Part shown: positions 1 through 14,700 of the stretch, piece by piece
How positions within the stretch are numbered: position 1 is the stretch's first letter
Layout: the number at the start of each line of letters is the position of its first letter
Origin: Acestrorhynchus altus
Taxonomy: Eukaryota; Chordata; Actinopteri; Characiformes; Acestrorhynchidae
DNA length: 64,000 bases
Assembly: GCA_034509495.1 (NCBI GenBank)
Contig: CM067521.1
Coordinates: 1,788,160-1,852,159 of the forward strand
Reading direction: 5' to 3'
Notes under the pieces: model-generated
The model's input: the letters and a program-made list of their open reading frames with translations, nothing else
Told to the model about the DNA's origin: nothing
Database searches by the model: none
Translations under genes and position numbers: made by a program

Positions 1-350
1 TCCCCTGGGTGGAAGGTGGACTAGGTGGATTCCAGCGAGACATATGGGCTCTGAGTGGGTTTGAACATGTTGGGCTTCACAAATGGGTCCCATCATTACT
101 CAACCCATCCACCTTCATTTCACACGGTCCCGTCTAGGACCAAGTGGGCGTTTTACAACCCAGTTGTGGCCCATGTTTAACACCTCCTGGTCCCATCATA
201 TGTGTGGAACCCGAGGACATAACTTACTTACTGGTTCCCAGTTGGGCTACACATACAGGCCCCAAGTGGGCATGTTATCTGGGTCATGTTTGGGACTTTC
301 ATTTGAAATAACGGAACCAGAATGTAGCCGTAGTGTGAACAAATGAACAG
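1..350. repeat. Degenerate GTGGGC-rich tandem-like repeat
   Basis: Phrases such as caagtgggcgttttacaacc, tgggcttcac and caagtgggcatgttatctgg recur every 40-60 bases. A second patch of the same type is at 6630-6745. No coding frame is supported; this is inside an IQSEC1 intron. Confidence 0.5.
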
Positions 351-884
351 ATCATAAATGTAACTTCTCAGAAATTGGTTAGTGAATGGAATGGACTGAG
401 ATAGTGAGAGATGAAACGATTGGCTGTGAGAATGAGATGCAAATTTCCCAATTATCATCTCAACCTTTAACCTGCGGTTGGGTGTGTATTTATATTAACC
501 AATTAAAATCCTGTGTGTGTGGACAGTGAGTGATGTCCTCTCTGTCCTGCCCATAATTAACACCAATCAGAGCTGTGAGGAGAACCGCAAAGATCATACA
601 GACACACTTTGTGCAGTGAAAGTGTCTGATTAGGCCAAATGACAAAGCGAACCAGTGACCAAAGAAAGCCGTCCAGAAGCTGGCCATCTGTTTCTGTGAT
701 GATCAAAGCCAAACGTCAGATAAACAAAGCTGCCTCTTAAAGCCCGCTGAGATGAGCATATTCATCCTGCCATTCTGATGTGTTTGGGTTACTGCTTGGT
801 CTGAAATCACGGTGACCACAGATGAGTGTGTGTGTGCACGTGTGTTTAGGAGCGTGTGTAATTTGCAGGAATAAAAGGAAATTG

Positions 885-1480
885 TGCTCTGCTCTCACTG
901 TCCACTTCAACAGTTCACTGGCCATCTGTTCTAGTCTATCTGTGTCTCTGCAGACTTTATTCTCCTCCGTCCACCCTGATCTTCAATGATCAGGACCCCA
1001 CAGGACCACCACAGAGCAGCTGTTATGTGGGTGGTGGGTCATTCTCAGCACTGCAGTCACACTGACATGGTGTTGGTGTGTTAGTGTGTGTTGCTGGTAC
1101 GAGTGGATCAGACACAGCAGTGCTGCTGGAGTGTTTAATCACTGTGTCCACTCACGTCCACTCTATGAGACACTCCTACCGAGTGTCTCCACCTTGTAGA
1201 TGTAAAGTCGGAGACAGAAGCAGAATCTGTTTCTGCACAGTTTGTGTTGGTCGTCCTCTAGTCCTTCATCAGTGCTCACAGGACGCTGTCAGCTGGACAT
1301 TTCTGGTTGGTGGACTGTTCTCGGTCCAGCAGGGAGACTGAGGGGTTGAAGCACTCCAGCAGCACTGCTGTGTCAACATAGAACAAACAAAGAACTGCAA
1401 AGTGCTCCTGTGTGGTCAGAGGAGCTCATAAAATGGACAGTGAGAGTAGAAACAAGGAGACGGCCGTAATGTTGTAAGAG
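885..1480. mobile_element. Foldback MITE, near full-length copy
   Basis: The left arm runs from ctctcactgtccac through gatcaggaccccacaggacc and gtgggtggtgggtcattctc. The right end holds ggagctcataaaatggacag and gtagaaacaaggagacgg, the reverse complement of the left-terminal stretch. Internally it has two versions of the motif cagcagtgctgctggagtg and tccaccttgtagatg. About 590 bp, no coding capacity, and the best reference copy of a family with about 14 members in this window. Confidence 0.8.
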
Positions 1481-1694
1481 GGACATGTAGCCTCACGTCC
1501 TGCCGTAGAACCGTGTGTGTTTGGATGGCTGTGACTCACAGGACTGGATGTTAGTTTGAAGCAGCAGGCCTCTAATCTTAGGTAGTGGTGGATTTGATTG
1601 CTCTTTGCCTCGTGCCATTAAGTTCCTTTTAATCAAGTCTGATAAACACAGACACAAACATGCTTAACGGTCGTAGGTCTGAGAGCTGCCCTGA

Positions 1695-1830
1695 CACACT
1701 TTGCAGACGGATAGAAAGACAGGCAGCTTTATTAATCCCAGAGGGAAAGTCACATTTCACGGCAGCAGAGCCCGGAGCTCCAGCATAATAATAAATAATA
1801 GATACATTAAAATGCAGTTCATTAAAACCG
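1695..1830. repeat. Dispersed repeat with CTTTATTAATCCC motif
   Basis: cagctttattaatcccagagggaaagt is a common fish interspersed-repeat motif; related text is at 20,035-20,100 (cttattgatcccttgggagg). Family not named. Confidence 0.4.
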
Positions 1831-1994
1831 AGATTAAAGACAAAAAGAACAGGGTGCCGTTAGGAATGTTAGGATGTAATAATAGATGCATAAACATTAT
1901 ACATGAACAAACGGTTCTTTGATATCGAGATACTAGCATGAAAAAAACGAAAAGCAATAACCGCATCTCATACGTTTTCCTTTCGTTTTCACAG

Positions 1995-2156
1995 GAAGCC
2001 AGAGAAAGGTATCCAGTACCTGATTGAGCGTGGGTTCGTCCCGGACACTCCGGTGGGTGTGGCCCACTTCTTGTTGCAGAGGAAGGGGCTGAGCCGGCAG
2101 ATGATCGGCGAGTTTCTGGGCAACAGGCAGAAACAGTTCAACCGAGACGTCCTGGA
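1995..2156 (+). CDS. IQSEC1: IQSEC1 exon, start of Sec7 domain
   Basis: The exon follows a cag acceptor and ends before a gtgagt donor. It reads KPEKGIQYLIERGFVPDTP and on to FLGNRQKQFNRDVL, the first helices of the Sec7 fold. It begins with the last base of a split codon and ends with GA, which joins C of the next exon to give Asp. Confidence 0.95.
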
Positions 2157-5100
2157 GTGAGTCCTCGCTAAGTACCTCTCACACAGTGAGACGTAGTGCA
2201 GTAAATAGAACACACAAGCATGCGCTCACCGTCAAAAACATGCACCGAGAAGGAATCGGTCAGCGCTGAGGTCAGTGGTCTGGTGTCATGGTGTCGTGCA
2301 ATTTCGTACGATGTCAGATCACCTCTGGTCTTCGTTTCAGACACTTTAACAGTCCAACGTTAGGTTAATGAAGTCCTTTCCTGAACACGCTGGAGCTCTG
2401 TTCCAGCAGGACGACGCTCGTCCAAATTCTGCTGCCGTCTCAAGATCTCGCCTTGAAGACACAGATACTTTGCTGTCATCGGTCTCGTCTCCAGCTGCTC
2501 TATCAACCCCGTGAGAGCTGAGGATGTAGAGTCCTGCGTTTCCCCTTCGCCCACAGCAGAACACACCACCGCATCAGTCAATAAGAAGAGATACTGTAGC
2601 TCAAATTCAGCCCATCAGGGCATTTCTCCTGCAGTCGCTCAGGCTGCTGAGGGCACGCGGCAGTGGACCTTTTTCTATGTTTAAAACATCAAACGTCTGA
2701 GTACGTTTCTGATTTCTGTGTTCAGAGTTATCCAAACAAGCCCTCCAGATGGAATCTCATGAAAAATTCATTGCGATTGTCTTTCAGTTGGGAGGCTGAA
2801 TTGTAATTATTATGATTTGTCCTGAAACAGCAGAAATAAGTCAAATTCCCCCACAGTGTCGGAGACACAGGATGACTGCTGCGTCCTCTCCTCATTTCTG
2901 GATTTCAGTCTGTTCGGTGTTTAAAAGACCAGCAGTGCAGCATTGTTCAGAACCGAAGCCTCAAACAGGACAGTCATGGTACTGGTATAACAGACCCTTT
3001 ATTAGTACATACGGGGTCCCGGGGCAGCAGCCTAAGCAAAGAGGCTCAGATCTCTCCCTTCCAGCCACCTCGTCCGGCTCGTCCTGGAGGATTCGATGGC
3101 GTTCCCAGCCCTTCCGAGAGATATAATCTCTCCAGCGCGTCCTCAGTCTTCGCCGGGTCTCCTCCCAGCCAGACAGTTCTGGAACACCATTCAGGAGTCT
3201 GAACAGCTGGCTCCTCTCTACGTGGAGGAGCTCCGACTCTACTCCGAGCCCCTTCCAGATGACTGAACTCACTTTTGCAGTCTGCAAGGTAGCATGATGG
3301 GTCTACTGAGACACCTCAGAAAGCAACTGGAGGACAGTGTAGTGAACTATGGAGTCTACATGGTGTCCCCTTCAACCCTAGTTTAATTATTCAGATTTTA
3401 ATCCTAATGCAGAAACTGTTGGGAATTATTGGTAACCGGTTGGTTTAGTAGATGTCTTGGAGTTCCACAGGGTTCTATTGTACGACCTTTGATGTCTAGC
3501 TATAGTACTGTGGTTCCGAGTGTAGAACTGAAGTGTGGGTTTACATACAGGTTATATAACAGGTTCAGCCCTACATACAAACAATGTTTTCATTGGGGTG
3601 CTTCACGTAGTTTGAGAAATCCCGATACTACTTTGTAGGGCCTTCTTGGCTGCAGTAGTTGATTTGTGTCTCTGTCTTTTGTCTCTGTGCAGCTGTGTGG
3701 TGGATGAGATGGATTTCTCCAGTATGGAGCTGGACGAAGCCCTGAGGAAGTTCCAAGCCCACATCCGAGTTCAGGGAGAAGCACAGAAGGTGGAGCGGCT
3801 GATCGAGGCTTACAGGTAAAAGAAATGACCGTGGAGAAGAATTACTCAGCATGACCAAACTGGTCGACCAGCTTGTCCAACCTAGTCAACCAGACTGACC
3901 CGCTTGACAACCCACTTGGTGAAGCAGGTCATGCAGATAGACCAGCTAATCCATCCAACTCAAATAAAACAATGCTCTGCTGGTCAAGAGCTAAGGATGA
4001 CCAGGTTGACCAGCTTTTCAACCACCTTGAAGATGAAGCTCAGACCATCTGAAACCAGCAAAAGCAGGGTCTTGAGATTGTAGAACAGTAACATGAAAGT
4101 AACAGAAACAGGAAAATATGGAAATAGTTTCTGCTCTCACTGTCCATTTAATCGGACACAGCGGTGCAGATGGAGGTTTTAAACACCGCCCACTCACTCT
4201 ACACTCACTGTAGTCATCATCCAGTGTTAACAGGACACTCTCGGTTGGACATTTCTGGTTGGTGGACTATTCTCAGCACTATTCCAGAGCAGGCTAATGC
4301 GCTACCACATTGATCCGAGGATTGTGTGTTTGAATCCCGGGTCATGCTGCTTGCCATCGGCAGCCAGAGTCTGAGAGAGTGAAGTGGGCAGATGGTACTC
4401 TTTCCCCACGTCACACCGAGAGGCTGGCCGACAAAGGACCTGGAGACCCACCGACGCTTTCGCCCAAGCACGTTGGCTGCCCAGCAGTGGTGGCATTCCG
4501 AAAATGAGGTGGTGTTTGATGCTGAATTGGCTCTTCTACAATTGAAGCGGGACAATTGGGGTAAATAAAAATGTCTGCGGCAGCACTGCTGTGTCTCATC
4601 AGGGTGAAAGGAGGAGAATAAAGTCTGCAGAGAAACAGATGAACTACAGTCTGGAATTAAAGAACCACAAAGATCTCCTGTGAGATCAGAGGAGCTGATA
4701 GTGGACAGTGAATGTAGAAACAAGGAGGTGGTCAGTGTTATGGTTGATCAGTGTATGTGAGTCGGTCATCCAGGCCAGAAGAGGATCTATATAGTACTTA
4801 CAGATACTATTAGTCGTCTGCTGTGTCTCTGCTGGTTTTGGAGTGTCAGTGATTCTTACAGAAACATCAGAGAAATTCTTCTTGACTGCCAGCGTAAATA
4901 AAAATCCACCCCTTGCATCCCAGCGTCATTCTCTTCCCCTCTTCAAGCCTCTGGGAAAATGGCAGGTTTAAAATAGGCTTGTTCATAATCTCTGTTTGCT
5001 GTCAAAACGAGTAAAGTGTTTTTCCGCCTGGTTTTGTCACCCCGTATTAAATTTCGCTGCATTTTCTGGCCCATAGAGGCGCTTCGATCTGTCCTAATGG

Positions 5101-8100
5101 CGCAATGTCTCGCCTCGGTGACGGTCCCAGCATACAGCGCAGCTCTTGAATTGCACTGGATGCACGACAGCACATCCACTAATGCAGTTATACCCAAAGG
5201 CAGCATAGATACAGGAAACAGTTCAGAGCGATACGTGCCTGTCCATTCTGCTGCTTTCAGTCCAGCAACAATGAAAAAGCACTGTCGCCCAAAACCTTCT
5301 TTAGCAATGCACCTCGTAGGGTACCGAACCCGGCATCCCAGCTGCTCCCATGAAGGCTTGGTATTGGTAACAAGTCTGGTGGACACATTCTTGGGAAACC
5401 CTCGCTGTGTGTGGAGCAATATCCTGCTGGAAAATGCCTGTTGGAAGCCGCGAGAGGCGACACATGTCCGTAGTATCGCTGAGCTGAGTGTCCCTCGTAT
5501 TGTCACGGTGACGTTGCATGTGATGCTCCCCAGATCACACTAGCAATTGGGGCAGTGTGTCGCTCCACAGCAAAAGGAGGATAGAACCTGACTGTCAAAC
5601 CTGATACTCAAACCTGACTGTCGTCGGTTCCCAAACAGTAGATTTGTTGTTAAAGAACGATGTGGTTTCAGACCGTAGCATCGCTCATGATACCACTGCA
5701 AACAAAGGCCACAGTGACTCGGTCAGTGTGGCCTGGATACCAACAGTTCTGGTCAGACCATCCTGTTTCTCTCAGTCAAAGTCTGTCAGCTGGGCAAAAG
5801 AGGTACACTATCTAAAAGTAGCCTCTGAGAGCCTTTTTATAGGGCACTGGGGAAAGAGGGTGTTCAATTCCATCAGCAGCACACCCCATTTAACATCACT
5901 AAGCACTGCTTCACCAAAGCAGGTGTTGATGAGACTATAAATAATTCTAGAGTCCCACGAGGAGAACTTTGGAGATGTTTACTGAACACAGTGATGGAAA
6001 ACCACGACTCTCCCTGCCCAGATAACATAAACATTCCCATTCATAAACAATACTCTATGTATATATACACACACTATATATGGACAAAAGTATTGGGACA
6101 CCTGCTCATTCATCGTTTCTTCTAAAATCTACGGCGTCTCGTGTGTTGGGTGTGACTGTGACGTGTCCTCAAAAGGCACTAGATGACTATATTACTCTAA
6201 TATGTAGTAATGATTTAATAACTGTAATTGCTGTTAATTAATGTACCTTTTACTGTAAAGTGTTACCATCTGAACATCTCGCCTGCTTCTCTCCAGCCAA
6301 CGCTACTGCATCTGTAACCCCGGCGTGGTGCGACAGTTTCGAAACCCTGACACCATCTTCATCCTGGCCTTCGCCATCATCCTCCTCAACACAGACATGT
6401 ACAGTCCCAACGTAAAACCAGAGAGGAAGATGAAGCTGGAGGACTTTGTGAAGAACCTGCGAGGTATGTCCGCAGATGGAGTCTACGGAAGTGTTGTCCC
6501 TCAAAGAGAGCGGTCCGGAGAGCGGTCCGATACTTAACTATGTCCTCTAATCGAATTTTCTACAGGATTAGAAGACTGACTGTGTCCTATAGAGACATTT
6601 AGCAAGTTGTGAAATAATAACAAACCCCTACATGCACAAGTGGGGCTCACATGGATGGAATGCGAGGCAGGTGGGTTCCAGGTGGGCATAGACCCCGAGT
6701 GGGTTTATATGTCACTGGGACTGAGCCGGGCTTCCCAAAAGTATTATGAAGAACTTATAACTATCTTTGTCAATCTAATCTAAACGTCTCATAAAAATCA
6801 ATACATTTGCATCTCAAAGACACTCTGGATACTCAGTTTCCAAAAGGAAGTCTTAGAGATGAAGTGTTTTTAGTTCTTTTAAGCAAAAAAAATGAAATTC
6901 TAAATAAATTCTTTTGATGGAAACATCAAAATTCATACAAATATTTCAGTTCTGTCTCAAATGGAGACCAGTTAGAGTAGTCTAGGATCTGAAGATAACA
7001 ATATCTGGTTTGTGTGGCTGTCTCCTATAAGCCTTTCTGATTCTGTTTGTGAATAAAAGCACATCAAATTACAAGAACGTCCCACAGAATTGGCCTAAAG
7101 ACAGTCGATGAACGATAATGTTAGTAAAAGTGAATAATCTGATTGCTGCTGACCTCATTTAGCTGATTAACAAACCACAAACTAGTGCTGGACTGTCCAC
7201 TGCGCTTTGCAGGATGTTGATCTTCAGGAACAGATACGGTTGTATTTTGACTGATGTGATGTTTGCAGGGGTTGACGATGGAGAGGACATTCCTCGCGAG
7301 ATGCTGATTGGTATTTATGAGCGGATCCGGAAGCGCGAGCTCAGGACTAATGAGGACCACGTGTCGCAGGTGCAGAAAGTGGAGAAACTCATTGTTGGGA
7401 AGAAGCCGGTGAGTGACGTCGCCATCTGCAGCTGCTGATCTCTGATCATCATAGAATCTGGGAAAGTAAAAGAAATCCATTTACTGCGTAGACCAGATGT
7501 GGAGGATCAGCATAGACTTTTAAAAACACCGTCAGCTGTCCTGTGGAAAGGTTACAAATCTGCACCAGAGGTCTTCATGATGTTCACATCATTAGCACAT
7601 TTACTGTCCATCCTATCAGCTCCTCTGATCACACAGGAGCTCTTTGTGGTTCTATGATTCCAGACTGTAGTTCATCTGTTTCTCTGCAGACTTTATTCTC
7701 CTCCTTTCACCCTGATCTTCAATGATCTGGAACCCACAGGACCACCACAGAGCAGCTGTTATGTGGGTGGTGGGTCGTTCTCAGAGACGGAGCACGTCCC
7801 GACTGTACAGATATATATATAGTATCATATCTTACTCCTTTAGTCCTAACAGACCGACAGGCAGCATTATTTCCACAAAGGCCACAAGAGCCGAAGTGTC
7901 TTCTGCCTCTGCTGTGAGACTGATGCATAACCTGCCGTCTTTAGACCTTCATGCTTGCCGACTCCGGTTTGTTGTGTGTGTTTGGTGTGGTCCTTGGAAA
8001 GTCCGGCCGCATGACTTTGCTTGATGTTCTGTGCAGTCGTAAATAGGATTAGCTTGTCCAGAGAGACCAACAAAGCCACTCTGAGATCAGTCCTGATCTA

Positions 8101-11100
8101 CTGAAAGCTCGTCCTCTGCTTTCCCACTGTGGCACAGGGCAGAGTGAAGTCGTCCGTCAGGGCACGCGGGAACAATTCTGTCCAATCGATCCAGGATAGA
8201 ATCGTCCCCACAATAGTTTTACAGGCGAAACCTCAGCTTTGTCCTCGTCTGGTAGACGAGGGGTCCATCGTTTATTTATCTTGATTTTAAGAGCTTATGT
8301 TCCTAATTTAAACAATGTTAACACTTTTGACTTTTATTACGTGGTTCGGTTTCTCAACAACGTTACCTCAGACACAGACAAGTCGGACTTACCTGGTCTC
8401 AACAACAATTTCCAAGTCCACCTCGCCCTGAGACGTAGGCGTCCTGTGAGCAGCGTCCTGTGAGCATGGATGAAGGACAAGAGGATGACCAACGCAGACT
8501 GTGCAGAAACAGATGAGCTTCTGTCTCTGACTTTACACCTACAAGGTGGAGACACTCGGTAGGAGTGTCTAATAGAGTGGACAGTGAGTGGACACAGTGT
8601 TTAAACACTCCAGCAGCACTGCTGTGTCTGATCCACTCATCAACACACACATAACAGCTGCTCTGTGGTGGTCCTGTGGGGTCCTGATCATTGAAGATCA
8701 GGCTGAAAGGAGGAGACTAAAGTCTGCAGAGAAACAGATGATCTACAGTCTGGAATTATAGAACCACAAAGTGCTCCTGTGTGGTCAGAGGAGCTGATAG
8801 AGAGGACAGTGGTTGCGTTTAAGTAAATTAATTACATGTATTTATTTTTGTCTGTTTAATTACTTAAAGATGTAATAGATTTAATAGGGCCTGATTTGAT
8901 TGGTTCCACCATGTAAACCTAATGAAACACAAGTTTGCTGAAGCAAGTCTGAGACAGTCCGTGTGTATTGGTACTTGTCCAATCCGTCAGCCATCCTCTG
9001 AAGAAGGTACAGTCTTCTCTAATGTCATTACCGCTGCTTCCGTCTTCCATGCAGTTCATCTTCAGCCGCTGCAGGCTGGGGGACAGTAATAATGACCATT
9101 TAAGCCTTAATGGAAAGTGTGCACATGGCTTACACTGACACAGCCCCATCCCTTGTGGGCCTTTGCCGGTAACACCATGGAGCCTCAGAGGAAACACTAA
9201 TGCAGGAGTCCTGTAGAGCTGAAAAGAAGGAACCACACTGAGGCCCCCTGCCTGCTGCCCCGGTCACTGCTGTAATTAGTCTCAGGTTGACTGCAAAGCA
9301 CAGCATCCTGGCTCCTTATTAGCCTCCACTGTAAGCTTGCAAAGAGAGAAAAGTGCATCTCAACAAAGTACAATATCATACAAAAGTTTTATTGTTGATC
9401 ATTTAATTCATAAACATAAAATCAAACATCTAGAATCACCACAGAGCAGATATAATGTGGGTGGTGGGTCATTCTCAGCACTGCAGTCACACTGACATGG
9501 TGGTGGTGTGTTAGTGTGTGTTGCTGGTATGAGTGGACCAGACACAGCAGTGCTGCTGGAGTGTTTAAACCCCTCAGTGTCACTGCTGGACCGAGAACAG
9601 TCCACCAACTAGAAATGTCCAGCCGACAGCGTCCTGTGGGCAGTGTCCTGTGCGCACTGATGAAGGACTAGAGGATGACCAACACAAACTGCAGAAACAG
9701 ATTCTGCTTCTGTCTCTGACTTTACATCTACAAGGTGGAGCCACTCGGAAGGAGTGTCTCATAGAGTGGACAGTGAGTGGACACAGTGTTTAAACACTCC
9801 AGCAGCACCGCTGTGTCTGATCCACTCGTACCAGCAACACACACTAACACACCACCACCATGTCAGTGTGACTGCAGTGCTGAGAATGACCCACCACCCA
9901 CATCATATCTGCTCTGTGGTGGTCCTGTGGGGTCCTGATCACTGAAGATCAGGGTGTTTGTTTATAACCACATTATAATCTGACAGTATATACTGACAGT
10001 CTGTATGTGAGGTAAAGTCTTGGATTTGTGTTTGTGACGTTTCTGGGTTCTCTGGTTTTGTTTTTCAGATTGGATCACTGCACCATGGTCTTGGTTGTGT
10101 ATGTATCAGTTTTTTTTTCTAACATTAGATTTCCTCGATTTGTTAAAGGGTTCTGTGTGAATATTTCAGTGTTAAACAGTGTCCAGAGTATGCAGTGAAG
10201 CCTGGCCAGGCTTCCTTTGTAACATAAAAAATAACTGCTTCCTAGGATCGCAAGTTCAAAACGCTGGTCATAGTGTTTGCTATCAGCAGCCGGAGTCCGA
10301 GGGAGAGCGAAATTGGCCGGCTCTCCCTCACTGCGTGGGTAGATGGCGCTCTCTCCCCACATCACAATGTGATGCTGCTCGGCACAGGCGTCTGTCAACC
10401 ATTGCATCAGAACCGGGGACCCGGCGCCTTCCACAGAGTGCGTTGTCTGTCCGGCGAGGATACAAATTGGAGCATCACCTGTAGGGCGTGTACTATAACG
10501 GGGTTAGGGAATTGGTATGTCTAAATTCACCGGAGAATTCACGGGTGGATGAATAAATAACCGATGCTACAAAGTCTGTAATTTATTTCTTGTAAAGCTT
10601 TAATGTCCAGTTTAGATAATGTTGCCATTGTTGTCATTGCACAGCATACAATCAAATCAACAATCCAACAGCAGTTTAGACTTTAAACATAACAAACAAA
10701 AATATATATAAAACATAAGACTCTAAAAAATGATATTTACAGAACTAAACAACCAAACAGATAAATGGATAAATAATTATTATTAAATACAGTATATTAT
10801 ATATAATTATTCCACATCTTAAGAATTATGCACAGAATTCATAAATATAAATATAGGCCGCTCGAGAACAAATAGTGCCATGAAGAATAATAAATAGAAC
10901 AGAGACGGGATGTATGATTGGAACACCGTACGGTGTGTATTTTGGGAGTCAGTGTCAGTGAGTTAAGTGTTCAGTTCTCTTGCAGCTCTGGGGTAAAAAC
11001 TGTTTTTAAGTCTGTGTGTCCGGGACGGGATCGGGCAACGGGTCAAACAGATGATGTTCTAGACTCACCTAATGGGTCTTTCAGGAAGTTGGCTGCCCTG

Positions 11101-11644
11101 ACCTCCTCCGCGCAGATCCTCAATAAGATCCAAAAAGGGATTTTAATGTTTTGTTTACTGAGACACAACATAAATCAAATCAAATCTAAAAATAAAACTC
11201 TATAATGAAAATCACATTATATAAATTCTTCTTCGTCATTTTATTCATTAACTGTCTTTATATATTTATTACATGTAAAGTGAAATGTCCTTTTTGTTTT
11301 ACTGTTCATCATCTGAAACCCAGAAATCCAGTTTCTCAGATATTTAGATTTCATTTGGAGTAAAAGAGTAATCCGTCAGTGTCAGCATTCAAACTAAAAA
11401 GGGCCTGAAAAATAATGACGCATGTAAAATAGAAATTAAATAGAACTTAAACTTGCCGAGGATCACAGGTTTACATCACGCTGCTTGCCATCAGCAGCCA
11501 GAGTCTGAGAGAGCAAAATTGGCCACTCTCTCTGGGTGGGTAGATGGCGCTCTCTCCCCACATTACAACCAGTCTGATGGTAGTCCGACAGCAGTTTGAA
11601 GAACGGTGGCTGATGGGTTGGAGAAGGCATGTACTTGTCTTCAC

Positions 11645-11705
<61 letters not shown>

Positions 11706-14700
11706 CTTTTTGAATTCAATCATGAATTAAAACTACAGCCGTGAATCAGATCATTTTATTCTTCCAGGCAGAGAGTTTGATCATCATAAGCTGTGTCTCT
11801 CTCGCAGGTTTTATCTTTACCCCACCGCAGGCTGGTGTGTTACTGCCGTCTGTTTGAGGTCCCCGACCCAAACAAGCCTCAGAAGCTCGGCCTCCATCAG
11901 AGAGAAATCTTCCTCTTCAATGACCTCCTGGTGGTAAGAACAGTCTGTCTGTACGGTTTCGGGCCTCATTAGTGCAGGTGACGGTTAGATAAGTCTGTCC
12001 CGAATATTCATTATGTAGGTGTTTGTAACGCGAGACTCCCACTGCCTGACATAACCACCAACCAGCCGGGCGGATTTGCCTAAACTTGGGCTTCAGAAAT
12101 GATCTTCAGCATCCAAACACAGCCAGTTATTACAGCTACATTTATTACTTCTTGAACGTCCTTAAATTAATGATTAGACATCGATAGAGAAGACGTTGGA
12201 GGAGCATGTCTTACTTAAACCGCAGACATTAGTTTGTGAGTGGCATCACCATGGGCAGATCCAAAGCCCTCTCTGAGGCCTTCAGAAAGAAGGTTTAGAT
12301 GCAGACGAGTCTGGAAAGAGATTTAAAAAGGTCTCAGAACATTTAGAAATCAGTCGTTCCACTGTACGCAAAACATTTTCAAGTGAAGAACATTTAGAAC
12401 AACTGCCAGCATGACCAGATGAGACTGTTCTAGCAAGTTCAGCCCAAGAGCAGAAACACAAGATGAGTAAAGAAGATCCAACAATCCTAAAAATCATCAC
12501 GGACCTACAGGTAGCTCTCACCGCAGTTAAGGTCAGGCAGAAAGAGACCAAACGAGTTTGATTTTCATGGGCGATGTTCAAGGTTTTCATTCTCTCACAC
12601 CCCGTCTTTCCAAAGACATACGTAGTAAACGAATGTGGGGATGTTGGAGAGTTGTCTCCTGAGGATAAACAGCAGCAGATGGTCTACTGAACTCTCTGCC
12701 ACGTTTCTGATTCAGGTCACAAAGATTTTCCAGAAGAAGAAGAACTCCGTGACGTACAGCTTCAGACAGTCCTTCTCGCTCTACGGCATGCAGGTGCTGC
12801 TCTTCGAGAACCAGTGTAAGAAACCCCAACGTTTCTCCTCCAGACTGTCTCGTCCTGTGTATGTTTCTGAATTCCTGGTGACCTACATTCCTACAGTGCA
12901 GGGGCACAGTCAGAATTTCCTTACAGGGGTTCTGGTTACAGGTAGTAAGATAGTTTATAAGGTCAGCTGTATCCTAACATATTTAATGAACACTTTAATC
13001 CAGAGCTGCTTTCAGTGGCGGTTGAGTGTCCAGTTGAGTGTCCAGTTAGAAGTCTCACCCAATGGCTCTTTATGGTGGAGTTTCTGACTCATGGTATCAG
13101 TCACTTGGATGATCTACTAATCTAACAGTTGGCACGCTGTATGTAAATCTACACTATATTATACATTGACATGCCAAAAGTCATAGGACATCAGCATGCA
13201 TATTCATTGTGAGGAGGTGTTACCTCAGGGGGATGTCTTAGGGACACCCACACCTGTGTAAGTTGTGAGGTGGAGGCCTGTCCAGTATGCTCATGATGTG
13301 GAGACGTGAATTACTGGAGTTCAAGCGAGGCATGATGGTGGATGTCAGTTGGACGTTATACGACATTGGCCTTATAACCAGTGCCGGACAGCTTGGTCCT
13401 ACAGAATATCCCATTGTGGGGATGCATATAGTCCACGAAGGGCTGCAAATGGTCACCCAGCAGTGAAACGTAGTGGCACCAGACAATAATGTGTTTAAGG
13501 ACACCATGCTATGAGAATGCGCCCCACACAGTTATGGAACTACCATCAGCTTGCACAGTGCCTTGTGGACTACTGGTGTTCGTAGCTTCATGGTGTCTGT
13601 GCCACACAAACTCCACAATTAGACCCAGACAATTGGTACCGTGTGTCACGGAACTACTCCACATGTTGCCAGTTATCGACCTCCTGAGCCCAGGTGAGGA
13701 ACTGTAACGAACTGCTAATGAACACCACCAGTCACCATCATTTAGCACCTGTGGGCAGCCGCTGCACTGTCCACTGTGGTTGGTAATGCCTACCGTGACG
13801 TATTTTTGGTCCACATGTGACACTGTGGATCGAGGAAGGTTAAATGGTTACACAGCTTCAGAAATGCAATGACCCATCCATCTGGACCTACTTATCACGC
13901 CTTTCTCGAAGTAAATCAACGAAGTAACACCACTTCATAATCAGTACAGTTTCAGTACTTGGTCCTGTCTGTACACATACTGTATTAGTATCAGTATATC
14001 AGTAAAATATTAACATTACAAATATCAATCTTAGTATTAATATTAATAACAGTATTGTTTACTTTGTTTTTGGGAATATGTCCTAATTTTACTCCTACCG
14101 CTTTCCAGATTACCCTAACGGCGTGCGCCTCACCTCGGCCATCCCAGGCGCTGACATTAAAGTTCTGATCAACTTCAACGCTCCAAACCCGCAGGACCGC
14201 AAGAAATTTACAGACGACCTTCGGGAGTCCATCGCTGAGGTGCAGGAGATGGAGAAGTACAGGATTGAGTGTAAGGGTCGCTTTCTCCTTTTCCTTGGCC
14301 TTCATTACCTCATCACTCCGTGTTCTCCAGAGACCCACGCCAGTAGTGCGTGAACTTCTGAACTCTTTTCTCCTCATTTTTCGGCTGTTTTTAGCAGCTG
14401 TGTGCAGCTTTAATGATTTCAGCATGTGTCCCACAGTTAGTGTTCTGGACTTACTATTAGCTGCTAATTCATTAGAATAACAGAAATATTATATGACCAC
14501 AGAAAGACCTGCTTCATTCACACTGTGTTTTTAGCTGGTTTAAGATATCTGGACACCAGATTACACACTTACATATTAGGTATCAATCATAACTCCTCTC
14601 TCTGTCCACTCTATCAGCTCCTCTGACCACACAGGAGCTCTTTGTGGTTCTATGATTCCAGACTGTAGTTCATCTGTTTCTCTGCAGACTTTCTTCTCCT

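Noticed and set aside
1..1994. Search for the IQ-motif and coiled-coil exons of IQSEC1
   Set aside because: No frame in this stretch matches and no suitable exon-donor context precedes the Sec7 exon, so they must lie outside the window.
4217..4723. 168-codon minus-strand ORF
   Set aside because: It crosses a SINE and MITE boundary, so it cannot be one ancestral gene.
4943..5543. Overlapping 187- and 175-codon ORFs on opposite strands
   Set aside because: Both lie in a decayed IS630-type transposon; only the FQQD...HTA piece in a third frame has meaning.
11463..11744. ORFs with poly-His/Thr or Cys/Val runs
   Set aside because: Translations of the (GT)n microsatellite.
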